Position numbers and translations under genes: made by a program. A stretch of 64,000 nucleotides of DNA from Aridibaculum aurantiacum (GTDB lineage: Bacteria; Bacteroidota; Bacteroidia; Chitinophagales; Chitinophagaceae). A model generated the notes under the pieces. It searched no databases. It was not told where the DNA came from and saw only the letters and a list, made by a program, of their open reading frames with translations. Location: NCBI RefSeq assembly GCF_017355875.1, contig NZ_JAFEWC010000001.1:2170001-2234000 (forward strand). Direction: 5' to 3'. Positions 44,831-52,056 of the stretch are shown one piece after another (the stretch's first letter is position 1; every line of letters starts with the position of its first letter).

Positions 44831-45646
44831 ATGACCATACAAATGAAGTTTGCAGAGAATGTTGTAGAGGTTGTAAAAGATGATGAAACCATTATAGGTT
44901 TAGCTGTTGCTGGCTCTTGGCTTACAAACGAAATCGATGAATTCTCTGACCTTGACCTTATTCTGGTAACGAAAGAAAAGGTAGGCGCAGACAAATTGAA
45001 AATGCTTGAGTATGCAAAGCGGTTTGGACATTTCCTTTCTGGTTTCACAGGTGAGCATGTAGGTGAACCGCGGGTGTTCATTTGCCTTTACGACAACCCC
45101 CTTTTGCATGTTGACATAAAGTTTGTAACGCTCCAGGAGTTTAGGGAAAGAATAGAAACGCCTGTTATCCTGCTGGATAAAGGAGAGCAACTACAGCGTG
45201 TTTTGGAACAAACTCAGGCAAAGTTTCCTTACCCCGACTACCAATGGATTGAAGATCGCTTTTGGATTTGGATTCATTACACGCTGCTGAAGATCGGGCG
45301 TGGCGAATACATGGAGGCGTTTGATTTCTTTGGCTTTCTCCGCATGGTTGTATGTGGCCCCTTGCTGCATATTAAAAACGGGAACTTGCCAAGAGGTGTG
45401 CGTAAAGTGGAGACACAATTACCTTCAGAAGACTTTGATAAATTAAGTGGAACATTGCCTGCTTATTCCAGGGAATCTCTGCTGGAAAGTTTGCAGCATT
45501 CAGTAAACTTGTACTGTCAGTTGAGGGAAGAGCTTTTTCCTTCTTCAGTCACCAAACAGCTGGAGACTGAACAAAAGGTAATGGAGTATTTCCAGGAGAT
45601 CACAAATTCTAAAGATAAACTGGCTGCTGCTACAACTAGTTTGTAG
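44831..45646 (+). CDS. nucleotidyltransferase-domain protein (aminoglycoside adenylyltransferase-like)
   Basis: A 271-residue protein with a Pol-beta-type nucleotidyltransferase domain at the N-terminus. GLAVAGSWLTNEIDEFSDLD near residue 23 contains the G-S motif and the D-x-D metal pair (SDLDLILV). A helical C-terminal domain follows (about 130-260). The same layout is found in aminoglycoside-6-adenylyltransferases and in uncharacterised bacterial proteins. Resistance to aminoglycosides is not supported by anything further in the sequence. Confidence 0.75.
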   Translation: MTIQMKFAENVVEVVKDDETIIGLAVAGSWLTNEIDEFSDLDLILVTKEKVGADKLKMLEYAKRFGHFLSGFTGEHVGEPRVFICLYDNPLLHVDIKFVTLQEFRERIETPVILLDKGEQLQRVLEQTQAKFPYPDYQWIEDRFWIWIHYTLLKIGRGEYMEAFDFFGFLRMVVCGPLLHIKNGNLPRGVRKVETQLPSEDFDKLSGTLPAYSRESLLESLQHSVNLYCQLREELFPSSVTKQLETEQKVMEYFQEITNSKDKLAAATTSL

Positions 45647-45671
45647 TGGGGCTGGGTGGATAAGAAAATCA

Positions 45672-46727
45672 TTATTCTTTATCCTCTGCTTTTTCGTTTT
45701 TCAACTTTTTAGAAGCAGCCTCCATATCCTCTTCATCGGCTTGCTGTTGTTTGTTTTCATCCATTGATGCAGGGTTGAAAGTGACGCTGATAAACATTGG
45801 GAAATGATCTGAGCCGATCTTGGGTAGCCGGTCAATTTGGTTTAGTTTAAAATGCGTGGAAAGAAAGAAGTGATCAAGCGGCCAGCGAAAGAGCGGGTAC
45901 TTTGCATTGAATGTATTATACAGTCCCCTGCCTACTCTTGGGTCATTGCACTTGCTTAACTTGGTGAATAAGGTAGTGGTTGATGACCATGCTACATCAT
46001 TCAGATCTCCTGCTACAATTACGGGTTCTTTCTTCTTACCAATCTCTTTTGCTACCAGTACCAGTTCTGCATCGCGATCGCTGGTAGATTTTTTAAGATC
46101 GGGTGGTTCAGGATGAATGCAATACATCTTCACCCGCTGACCCGATCTTAGTTGCACATAAGTATGAATGGAAGGAATATCAGGTTCTACCAAATATTTT
46201 ATTTCAGCACCACTTAAAGGAAGTTTGCTGTACAGGCACATGCCATACGTATTGCTTTGTGGCACTTCTACTTTATATGGATACAATGCATAGAACGGAT
46301 GCATATTACTTCTCCAATATTCATCCGTTTCAGCAAGAAGTAAAATATCGGGATTATTTGATCTAGCCAGGTCAATTAGTGCTTGCGTGTTTTTGTTGAA
46401 CTGAAGTACATTGTAAAAAAGGATGGAGAGTCGCTGTTGTTCATCATGCTTTTCTGTAGCTACAACTTGTGGCTTCCAGATAGGAGTATAAGGAATAAAC
46501 TTTGATAACTGGTAGCACGCGGCAACCAATAACAGCCCGATGAGTACAAGTTGTTTCTTTGCATATGATCGAATGAATGCCCAACCGATCAACGTAATAA
46601 TCATCAACACAGCAAGCTGCAACCTTGGATAACTCCAGATCCTTATCCAGCCGTATTGTAAGGGTATAAGCGGCAGTAGTGTAAGAAGTAGCCAAAGAAA
46701 AGAGATCGCTAAAAGGAATTTTCTCAT
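45672..46727 (-). CDS. endonuclease/exonuclease/phosphatase family protein
   Basis: A 351-residue protein with three N-terminal transmembrane helices (about 5-80) and an EEP-superfamily domain (about 98-320). The EEP motifs are SILFYNVLQFNK near 100, ILLLAETDEYW near 128 (metal-binding Glu), VIVAGDLNDVAWS near 239 (Asp and Asn) and IGSDHFPMFI near 304 (terminal Asp-His). The last 30 residues are highly charged (Lys/Glu). Substrates of such membrane-linked EEP proteins are usually unknown. It faces the nucleotidyltransferase gene. Confidence 0.83.
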   Translation of the reverse strand: MRKFLLAISFLWLLLTLLPLIPLQYGWIRIWSYPRLQLAVLMIITLIGWAFIRSYAKKQLVLIGLLLVAACYQLSKFIPYTPIWKPQVVATEKHDEQQRLSILFYNVLQFNKNTQALIDLARSNNPDILLLAETDEYWRSNMHPFYALYPYKVEVPQSNTYGMCLYSKLPLSGAEIKYLVEPDIPSIHTYVQLRSGQRVKMYCIHPEPPDLKKSTSDRDAELVLVAKEIGKKKEPVIVAGDLNDVAWSSTTTLFTKLSKCNDPRVGRGLYNTFNAKYPLFRWPLDHFFLSTHFKLNQIDRLPKIGSDHFPMFISVTFNPASMDENKQQQADEEDMEAASKKLKNEKAEDKE

Positions 46728-47025
46728 GGATGGTGGAAGGATGTATTCTGTATGTGTTGTTTGTGAAGATAAGTACTAATGCCTACTTCACCCGTTGGTT
46801 GGATTTTGCCGAATTCGCACTTCACCTTTCATGGTACTAGGATCATGTTACATCAAAATAAATCTCTCGTTCAATGCATTTAGATTGATCAACTTTTGAA
46901 TATCAAATATGATGATGATTAATTGCCGCCTTTATTGATCCATTATCGTATTATCATATTTAATAAAGATTTTTTACCTAAGCTTGCAGGAGCCAACATT
47001 TACATAAACGAAACTAGCTGAGTTA
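46728..47025. other. 298-base intergenic region
   Basis: Divergent promoter region between the EEP-family gene and the TonB-C gene. I see no clear consensus promoter, hairpin or small frame in it. Confidence 0.5.
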
Positions 47026-47814
47026 ATGAGATACCTGATTTTATTGTGCCTGCTCATTCCCGCAAGTGTAATTGCACAAAAGCAAAAGTTTGAATATTAC
47101 CTGTACGATAAAGAATGGGAAGCAGTTAAGAATATTGCTACTGCAGATTATATTATGCAAGTTTCGTCAATAGGTGATTCGTTGTATGTAAGCCGGATAT
47201 TTAAAGGTGCTGGATATTTGTGGAGACAAGAGTCGTATAAAGATGCGGATCAAACAATAGCAGAAGGCGAGTTTGCCTGGTATGATGATAAGGGCAGGAT
47301 TGACTCTTCTGGTATGGTACACAACCGGCTAAAGCATGGCGATTGGAACTATTATGATGACACCTTGGGCATTTACCTGAGCATAAAATATGAGAAGGGA
47401 AAGGAACTACAACGCAAGGATTATAGAAACAAAACAATCACCAACGCGACTGGAATAAAAACATTTGAGCAGGCGAAAGTTGAAACCGATACAATTCAGA
47501 GCATTAAAGGCTACCCAGATGAAAAGGAAGCTGTTTTTAAAGGTGGCTCCCAACACTACAGGAAATACCTGGAGAAGAACCTGAAATCGCCTCAAAACCT
47601 GGCAAGGAGTGGTACCGTAAAAATGCAGATGATCATCAATAAAAGCGGGAAGGTTCAGAACCTGTTGGTGTTACAATCGTTGCAGTTAAGTGCAGATGCA
47701 GAAGCCATACGTGTGTTGAGTGAGATGCCTGATTGGGTACCAGCATTTCAAAATGGTAAGAACGTGTACTACCAATGTATCCAGCACCTTACTTTTAATC
47801 TAGTCGAGCTGTAA
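47026..47814 (+). CDS. exported TonB C-terminal-domain protein
   Basis: A 262-residue protein with a signal peptide (LILLCLLIPASVIAQ). A middle part contains MORN-like strands (AEGEFAWYDDKGRID, HNRLKHGDWNYYDD). The C-terminal TonB-like domain (about 165-262) includes VFKGGSQHYRKYLEKNL, RSGTVKMQMIINKSGKV and MPDWVPAFQNGKNV. This architecture is common in Bacteroidetes energy-transducer relatives. The lack of an N-terminal membrane anchor suggests a periplasmic protein rather than a classical TonB. Confidence 0.82.
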   Translation: MRYLILLCLLIPASVIAQKQKFEYYLYDKEWEAVKNIATADYIMQVSSIGDSLYVSRIFKGAGYLWRQESYKDADQTIAEGEFAWYDDKGRIDSSGMVHNRLKHGDWNYYDDTLGIYLSIKYEKGKELQRKDYRNKTITNATGIKTFEQAKVETDTIQSIKGYPDEKEAVFKGGSQHYRKYLEKNLKSPQNLARSGTVKMQMIINKSGKVQNLLVLQSLQLSADAEAIRVLSEMPDWVPAFQNGKNVYYQCIQHLTFNLVEL

Positions 47815-47965
47815 ACTACTTCCTTTTGACAGTGTTTACTTTAAAGGATAGTTGGTTTGGAGTTTAGCACCATAACCAACTGTTGATATAGTACAGAAGT
47901 AAGGGTTTTCTGTTCAGTTTCCTTTTCATTGCTCCATCATAAGAGACCAACTGCAATGGATAAAC

Positions 47966-47997
47966 AAAAAAGGAGGAAACAAATCCTCCTTTTTTTA
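47966..47997. terminator. bidirectional terminator
   Basis: AAAAAGGAGGA and TCCTCCTTTTTTT flank an AACAAA loop. A and T runs on both sides serve both strands, between the convergent TonB-C gene and the 48016 gene. Confidence 0.9.
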
Positions 47998-48015
47998 TTC
48001 TTAAACTGACTTTCA

Positions 48016-48237
48016 TTACTTCTTGATAACAGTAGTTCTGTGTGTAGTGCCACCACGGCCCATCAGCAAAACGATTAGTAAAACAAGTACTACGGCACCA
48101 ACGATCCACATCCAGGTTGCACCGCCTCCGCCGCCACCATCTGTACCTAAATTTACATCTACACTACCACCACCATTTTGAGCAATTGCAGCAACATTAA
48201 CTAATGCTGCTAACAACAATAAAGAAGTTTGTTTCAT
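48016..48237 (-). CDS. small exported Gly-rich membrane protein
   Basis: A 73-residue protein: signal peptide (MKQTSLLLLAALVNVAAIAQ), a glycine-rich linker (GGGSVDVNLGTDGGGGGG, about 22-40), one transmembrane helix (WMWIVGAVVLVLLIVLLMG) and a basic tail (RGGTTHRTTVIKK). Cleavage would leave a short Gly-rich outer segment and a cytoplasmic tail. It is the last gene of a probable operon with the sigma-like and OB-fold/SH3-like genes. I do not know its function. Confidence 0.65.
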   Translation of the reverse strand: MKQTSLLLLAALVNVAAIAQNGGGSVDVNLGTDGGGGGGATWMWIVGAVVLVLLIVLLMGRGGTTHRTTVIKK

Positions 48238-48286
48238 AAGATATTTTTTATAAAGAGTAAAAAATACCATGCCAAATATTATCCTG

Positions 48287-48562
48287 CTAATATTCAATAT
48301 TGTAGTGTTGAGTGTTCATAGCATTTACAATTAGTTTAAACCGCTGCATGCAGTGGGAAGAGGTAACGACATTGGCTGGACGTTGTAGCTGGTTCAATAA
48401 TTCAATAAATCCTTTAACCAGTAGCTGTTGAGCTGCTAATTCATTATGACTACACTTTAAACAGTAACTATATAAAGCAGGACTCAGTAAGTCGTATAAT
48501 CGCTTTTGCCCTTTTCGCGAATAAAGAGAGAAGGTGATACTAGAGTTGGGGAAGGTTTTCAT
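48287..48562 (-). CDS. 91-residue protein resembling region 2 of ECF sigma factors
   Basis: The sequence GQKRLYDLLSPALYSYCLKC (about 18-37) followed by AAQQLLVKGFIELLNQL resembles ECF sigma region 2.1-2.2 (LYxxxxxxLxxxCLR, A-D-Q-F spacing). A later RFKLIVNAMNTQHY resembles the W-x-x-x-I-x-x-N helix of region 2.3/2.4. Region 4 is absent: the protein ends after 91 residues and only about 50 bases separate it from the next start. The conserved acidic residues at the core-binding turn are replaced, so it may be a degenerate sigma factor or an RNA-polymerase-binding mimic. The assignment is a hypothesis from pattern similarity. Confidence 0.45.
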   Translation of the reverse strand: MKTFPNSSITFSLYSRKGQKRLYDLLSPALYSYCLKCSHNELAAQQLLVKGFIELLNQLQRPANVVTSSHCMQRFKLIVNAMNTQHYNIEY

Positions 48563-48589
48563 AAATAGAGGTGATAATTACTTAACGAT

Positions 48590-49336
48590 TTATAGCCGTA
48601 GACCTAAAAAACGTTTTTGATCAGCAGCCAGCTTTCCTTTTTTAGAAAGGCCTGCAACTGAGCTTTTGATAAAGCCATACATCCATAACGGCTTTTCGCC
48701 TGTATCGGCTTTCTCGGCAACTTTTACATAACTCCATCCGTTGATGGTATATTCAGGTATCACTACACTGCCGGCCTTTAAATGTGTCACAATTGGTTCG
48801 TCCCATCCTGGACCCGCTAGCAGGTATGCTTTATCAAGAAGACGCAGTCGCATAATAGCAGGTGTTTTAGCAATAGTTACCTGCTCAGCCAGTGCTTCAT
48901 TTATCATCTTATGCAAGCTGAAGGTGTCTACTGAGATCTCGTTAAATCCATGTTTGTTACTAAGTGTGCCAGTGATACATACATTCTTTTGTAAAAAGAG
49001 GTTTTCAACATCATAATTGAAATGAGCAAGCTGGTTGAAATTGATACGTATCTCTACCCGCTCATTGGCATATGCGCCACCAAGGTTCATTAAGGTTGGT
49101 TTACCCTTTACATGGTTTAAGAGTTTCGCCTGGTAAACTTTACCACATACGGTTACTGTTTCACCCATATGTTTTGGTACATCCACCAGTGAAATAGTAT
49201 TGATATTATTTGATAGAAGAGGGGAAGCAAAGGTTTCTGCCTTGGCGAGTGATCTGAAGTCAGCTTTGGTTTGTGCGACAGCAGAAAAGGAAAGCAATAA
49301 AAAGAAAATCGTTTGGGATACGAGATGTTGCGTCAT
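48590..49336 (-). CDS. exported protein with OB-fold-like and SH3-like segments
   Basis: A 248-residue protein with a signal peptide (QTIFFLLLSFSAVAQ). Residues 45-150 read like a small OB-fold domain (ISLVDVPKHMGETVTVCGKV, LMNLGGAYANERVEIRINF, KNVCITGTLSNKHGFNEISV), as in exported nucleic-acid-binding-type folds. Residues 170-230 resemble an SH3-type wall-binding domain (AYLLAGPGWDEPIVTHL, GWSYVKVAE, WMYGFIKSS). I start it at ATG 49336; an upstream ATG at 49372 lacks a good signal peptide. It heads a probable operon with the sigma-like gene 27 bases downstream. Confidence 0.6.
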   Translation of the reverse strand: MTQHLVSQTIFFLLLSFSAVAQTKADFRSLAKAETFASPLLSNNINTISLVDVPKHMGETVTVCGKVYQAKLLNHVKGKPTLMNLGGAYANERVEIRINFNQLAHFNYDVENLFLQKNVCITGTLSNKHGFNEISVDTFSLHKMINEALAEQVTIAKTPAIMRLRLLDKAYLLAGPGWDEPIVTHLKAGSVVIPEYTINGWSYVKVAEKADTGEKPLWMYGFIKSSVAGLSKKGKLAADQKRFLGLRL

Positions 49337-49746
49337 AGGGAATTGATATGCTAAAAAATTTAAGCACGGCAATTCGATGGAATAATTGGATAAGATTCAA
49401 TTAAAAAAATTGTACCAGTATATTGCGTAGAAGATTGGAAGAGAAGCGTTTAGAAGATGAAAGCCTTGCCAGGCCTGCATTTGAAGGGTTGAAAGTAGTC
49501 GATTTTCTTTTTAGTTCTATAGTTCAACTCCACAAATATTTTCATCTTACACAAAGTTGTGTTGCGTATGTAGTTCAGGGTGTTCATTATGATTCATTGA
49601 TAAATGCATTCTTCTGTAGCTTTTAACTTGTAGTGGTGTTGGCAAGGGAACCAATGCTATTGAGCAACAGATTACCTCTACATTTGTTCCATTCTGCTCC
49701 TACAACAAGGACAGGAATACTTGTAACGAAGAAAAATATATCAGTT
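49337..49746. other. 410-base intergenic region between divergent genes
   Basis: No convincing gene is present. It contains a 14-base palindrome, ACACAA-AG-TTGTGT (49549-49562), a possible operator for the methionine aminopeptidase gene, and an open frame near 49423 without coding character. Confidence 0.5.
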
Positions 49747-50511
49747 ATGTCAATATCGACGGAAACGGATCTTGTGGGAATGCAGAAGGCGAGTGATGCT
49801 GTTGCATGCACTTTAAGAGAGATGAGGAACTATGCTCAACCTGGGATGACTACCAAACAATTGGATGATTACGGGGCTGAAATCCTGCGAGGCTTTGGAG
49901 CAAGATCTGCACCACTTGTAGCTTATGGCTTTCCCGGCTGGACCTGCATTAGTGTGAACAATGAATTTTGTCACGGCATTCCATCAAACAAAATTATACT
50001 ACAAGAGGGCGACCTTATCAACATTGATGTTTCTGCAGAACTCAACGGATTTTATTCTGACAATGGAGGATCATTTGTACTTGGTGAAGATGTTAACCAT
50101 CACCAAATGCTTATTGATGCCTCAAAGCATATTCTTCATAAGGCTATCTATAACATCAAAGGAGGTGTTCGCATATCGGATATAGGACACTTGATAGAAA
50201 CAGAAGCCAGGAGACGCGGATACAAAGTGATCAAGAACCTGACAGGGCATGGAGTGGGCAGATCCTTACATGAAGAACCTGGCGAGATAGCCAATTATAG
50301 AGACCGGTTTAACCTTACAAGATTTAAAAAGAATTCTGTTGTAGCCATAGAAACTTTTATCACCACTGCATCAACTATTGCTGAAACACTTAGTGATGGT
50401 TGGACCATGGTGGGCAACAAAGGCGGCTTTATGGCGCAACATGAACACAGAATTGTAGTTACAGATGGCAAGCCAATAATTCTTACTGAAATGAACGGAA
50501 TCTGGAATTGA
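49747..50511 (+). CDS. map: type I methionine aminopeptidase
   Basis: A 254-residue cytoplasmic metallopeptidase that removes the initiator methionine. The five metal ligands and the catalytic His are all visible: CHGIPS near 75 (His), NIDVSAELNGFYSDN near 92 (two Asp), GHGVGRSLHEEP near 169 (His), VVAIETFI near 203 (Glu) and QHEHRIVVT near 234 (Glu). It is slightly unusual in reading AIETF where E. coli has TIEPM. The start is ATG 49747 (MSISTETDLVGMQKA); a longer frame back to 49633 has no family sequence. It is not near ribosomal genes, so it may be a second copy. Confidence 0.93.
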   Translation: MSISTETDLVGMQKASDAVACTLREMRNYAQPGMTTKQLDDYGAEILRGFGARSAPLVAYGFPGWTCISVNNEFCHGIPSNKIILQEGDLINIDVSAELNGFYSDNGGSFVLGEDVNHHQMLIDASKHILHKAIYNIKGGVRISDIGHLIETEARRRGYKVIKNLTGHGVGRSLHEEPGEIANYRDRFNLTRFKKNSVVAIETFITTASTIAETLSDGWTMVGNKGGFMAQHEHRIVVTDGKPIILTEMNGIWN

Positions 50512-50526
50512 TATCAATAAACTTGT

Positions 50527-50573
50527 GGTTTACTTAAGTTGCACTTGTTGCTCTTCTCAACTTGAGGTAAACC
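50527..50573 (+). terminator. imperfect stem-loop after methionine aminopeptidase
   Basis: GGTTTAC pairs with GTAAACC and the inner AAGTTG with CAACTT, with small internal bulges and a 16-base loop. The T tail is weak. Confidence 0.5.
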
Positions 50574-50627
50574 TTAGAATTACGCATGCACCTCAATTGA
50601 AGCCGCTAATCACACTACCACAATGAC

Positions 50628-51116
50628 ATGCCTATACTAGTACATTTAGCCGATGAAAGAGATGCCGCTAAAATTTTAAATGGTGGCATCAAGCCAGGTA
50701 GATATGATTACGGCGTATACTGCATGCCTGTTCTTCCAAACTTTTACATAACACATCAGTGGTTACGAGAGCTAAAGCGAAATGGAGCCAAAACTTTTGT
50801 TGGTATTTATTTTCGCGTTCCTTCCAGTGAATTGGTTTATGCTGGAAAGTATAGCAATAAGCACAAGCGCATCACTTTAGGAGATGCTATCAGAGAAATC
50901 ATGCAACTGGAAGATCCATTAGGTTATGAATTGATAGTTGAAAGAAAGATAGAACCGAACGAGATAACGAGAATAAAACACCTGCCTCAAACGATTGGCT
51001 GGCGCTACATGCCCAACAGCAAGGGCAAAAAGCCATGCAACTGCGAATATTGTTTGCGTGGTACGATCAAAGGCAAAAGAACGAAGAACCGGCTTGACGC
51101 CGAAGATTCAGAATAA
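50628..51116 (+). CDS. uncharacterised protein with C-terminal CxCxxC motif
   Basis: A 162-residue cytoplasmic protein. It opens MPILVHLADERDAAKILNGG and continues GVYCMPVLPNFYITHQWLREL and GIYFRVPSSELVYAGK. It ends with QTIGWRYMPNSKGKKPCNCE and an EYCLRGTIKG, giving a CNCxxC cluster that could bind zinc. The first half (a His followed by an I-x-x-x-G-I-x-P-G turn and a V-Y-C strand) is reminiscent of ADP-ribosyltransferase-type folds. I do not know this family well and cannot assign an activity. Confidence 0.6.
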   Translation: MPILVHLADERDAAKILNGGIKPGRYDYGVYCMPVLPNFYITHQWLRELKRNGAKTFVGIYFRVPSSELVYAGKYSNKHKRITLGDAIREIMQLEDPLGYELIVERKIEPNEITRIKHLPQTIGWRYMPNSKGKKPCNCEYCLRGTIKGKRTKNRLDAEDSE

Positions 51117-51221
51117 TCGAGCAAGTGATGCCGAATCTCCAACATGCAGAAGGCTTGTTATTAATCTAACTAAGTTCAATAGTTTATCCTAAGCTTGCTT
51201 TCCGTTGGCAACTGTATCAGC

Positions 51222-51229
51222 TATTTTTG
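51222..51229 (+). promoter_or_regulatory. candidate -7 element for the AlkD-like gene
   Basis: TATTTTTG matches TAnnTTTG, 44 bases before ATG 51274. The -33 element is weak. Confidence 0.4.
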
Positions 51230-51273
51230 CTGTCCCATTCCTTCAGAACGCATATAAAAAGTCCATCCAGTAA

Positions 51274-51918
51274 ATGAATTTATCTCCCAGGGCAGAAAGT
51301 ATATATACTTCTATATCTACAGAATCCACCAAGCTTGGTGAATTACGCAAGATAGCGCTAGACATCAAGAAGGATCATCAACTGGCTATGGAACTCTGGT
51401 CTACCGGCGAGTTTTTTCCTCGCCAATTGGCTATCTTGGTCATGGACAAAAAACTGCTTACACAGGATGTGATCGATAAACTGGATAAGGACATGCAGTA
51501 TCATGTAGACGAAGAAAGAAACCAGCTGATGGATTGGTTGTTCGCGAACCAGCTTTCTAAAGACAAAAAGACCATCGAACTAATGCTGTCGTGGGAACAC
51601 AGTCCTTCTCCATTACAAAGAAGAACATACTGGTACTACCAGGCACGCTTAAGATGGGTTGGTCAAACCCCTCCACCAAATACTGAATACCTGCTATCAG
51701 CCATTGAAGAACGAATAGAAACCGAACAGCCGGAAGTGCAGTGGGCGATGAATTTCATTGCGGCACAGATTGGTATATTTCAACCTGAATTTAGAGACAG
51801 GTGTATCGCTCTTGGCGAGAAAACAGGATTATATAAAGATGAGATTGTTCCAAAAGGATGTACGCCTTCTTACCTGCCGAAATTCATTTCTATACAAGTA
51901 GCCAAACAAGCGAAATGA
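51274..51918 (+). CDS. DNA alkylation repair (AlkD-like) protein
   Basis: A 214-residue all-helical protein of the HEAT-repeat alkylation-repair family, with KLGELRKIALDIKKDHQLAM near residue 20, ELWSTGEFFPRQLAILVMDK near 40 and repeated helix pairs afterward. AlkD-type proteins remove N3- and N7-alkylpurines without base flipping. The key Asp and Trp positions of AlkD cannot be assigned with confidence, so it may be a family member without glycosylase activity. The gene stands alone. Confidence 0.75.
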   Translation: MNLSPRAESIYTSISTESTKLGELRKIALDIKKDHQLAMELWSTGEFFPRQLAILVMDKKLLTQDVIDKLDKDMQYHVDEERNQLMDWLFANQLSKDKKTIELMLSWEHSPSPLQRRTYWYYQARLRWVGQTPPPNTEYLLSAIEERIETEQPEVQWAMNFIAAQIGIFQPEFRDRCIALGEKTGLYKDEIVPKGCTPSYLPKFISIQVAKQAK

Positions 51919-51958
51919 CTTTCGTTTTTGCCCGCAAAACAACACGTGTGTGGGAGTG

Positions 51959-51974
51959 ACGCAAACGTTTCCGC
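51959..51974. promoter_or_regulatory. LacI/PurR-like operator upstream of the GH28 gene
   Basis: ACGCAAACGTTTCCGC contains the palindromic core AAACGTTT and matches the ACGCAAACGTTTGCGT consensus of PurR/LacI-family boxes at 14 of 16 positions. It lies 83 bases upstream of ATG 52057. Confidence 0.5.
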
Positions 51975-52009
51975 AGTCTTAACTATTTAGATTTTAGGCT
52001 TAAGATACC

Positions 52010-52048
52010 TTTACTGCTGCTCTAGAAAATACCATTAGCAGCAGTAAA
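52010..52048. promoter_or_regulatory. 12-bp perfect inverted repeat in the GH28 leader
   Basis: TTTACTGCTGCT and AGCAGCAGTAAA flank a 15-base loop, ending eight bases before ATG 52057. No T run follows. It may be an operator or an RNA hairpin that controls translation. Confidence 0.6.
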
Positions 52049-52056
52049 TATTTCTT

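Noticed and set aside
44831-45646. Aminoglycoside resistance gene
   Set aside because: Only the nucleotidyltransferase motif is visible and the rest does not show a known resistance enzyme.
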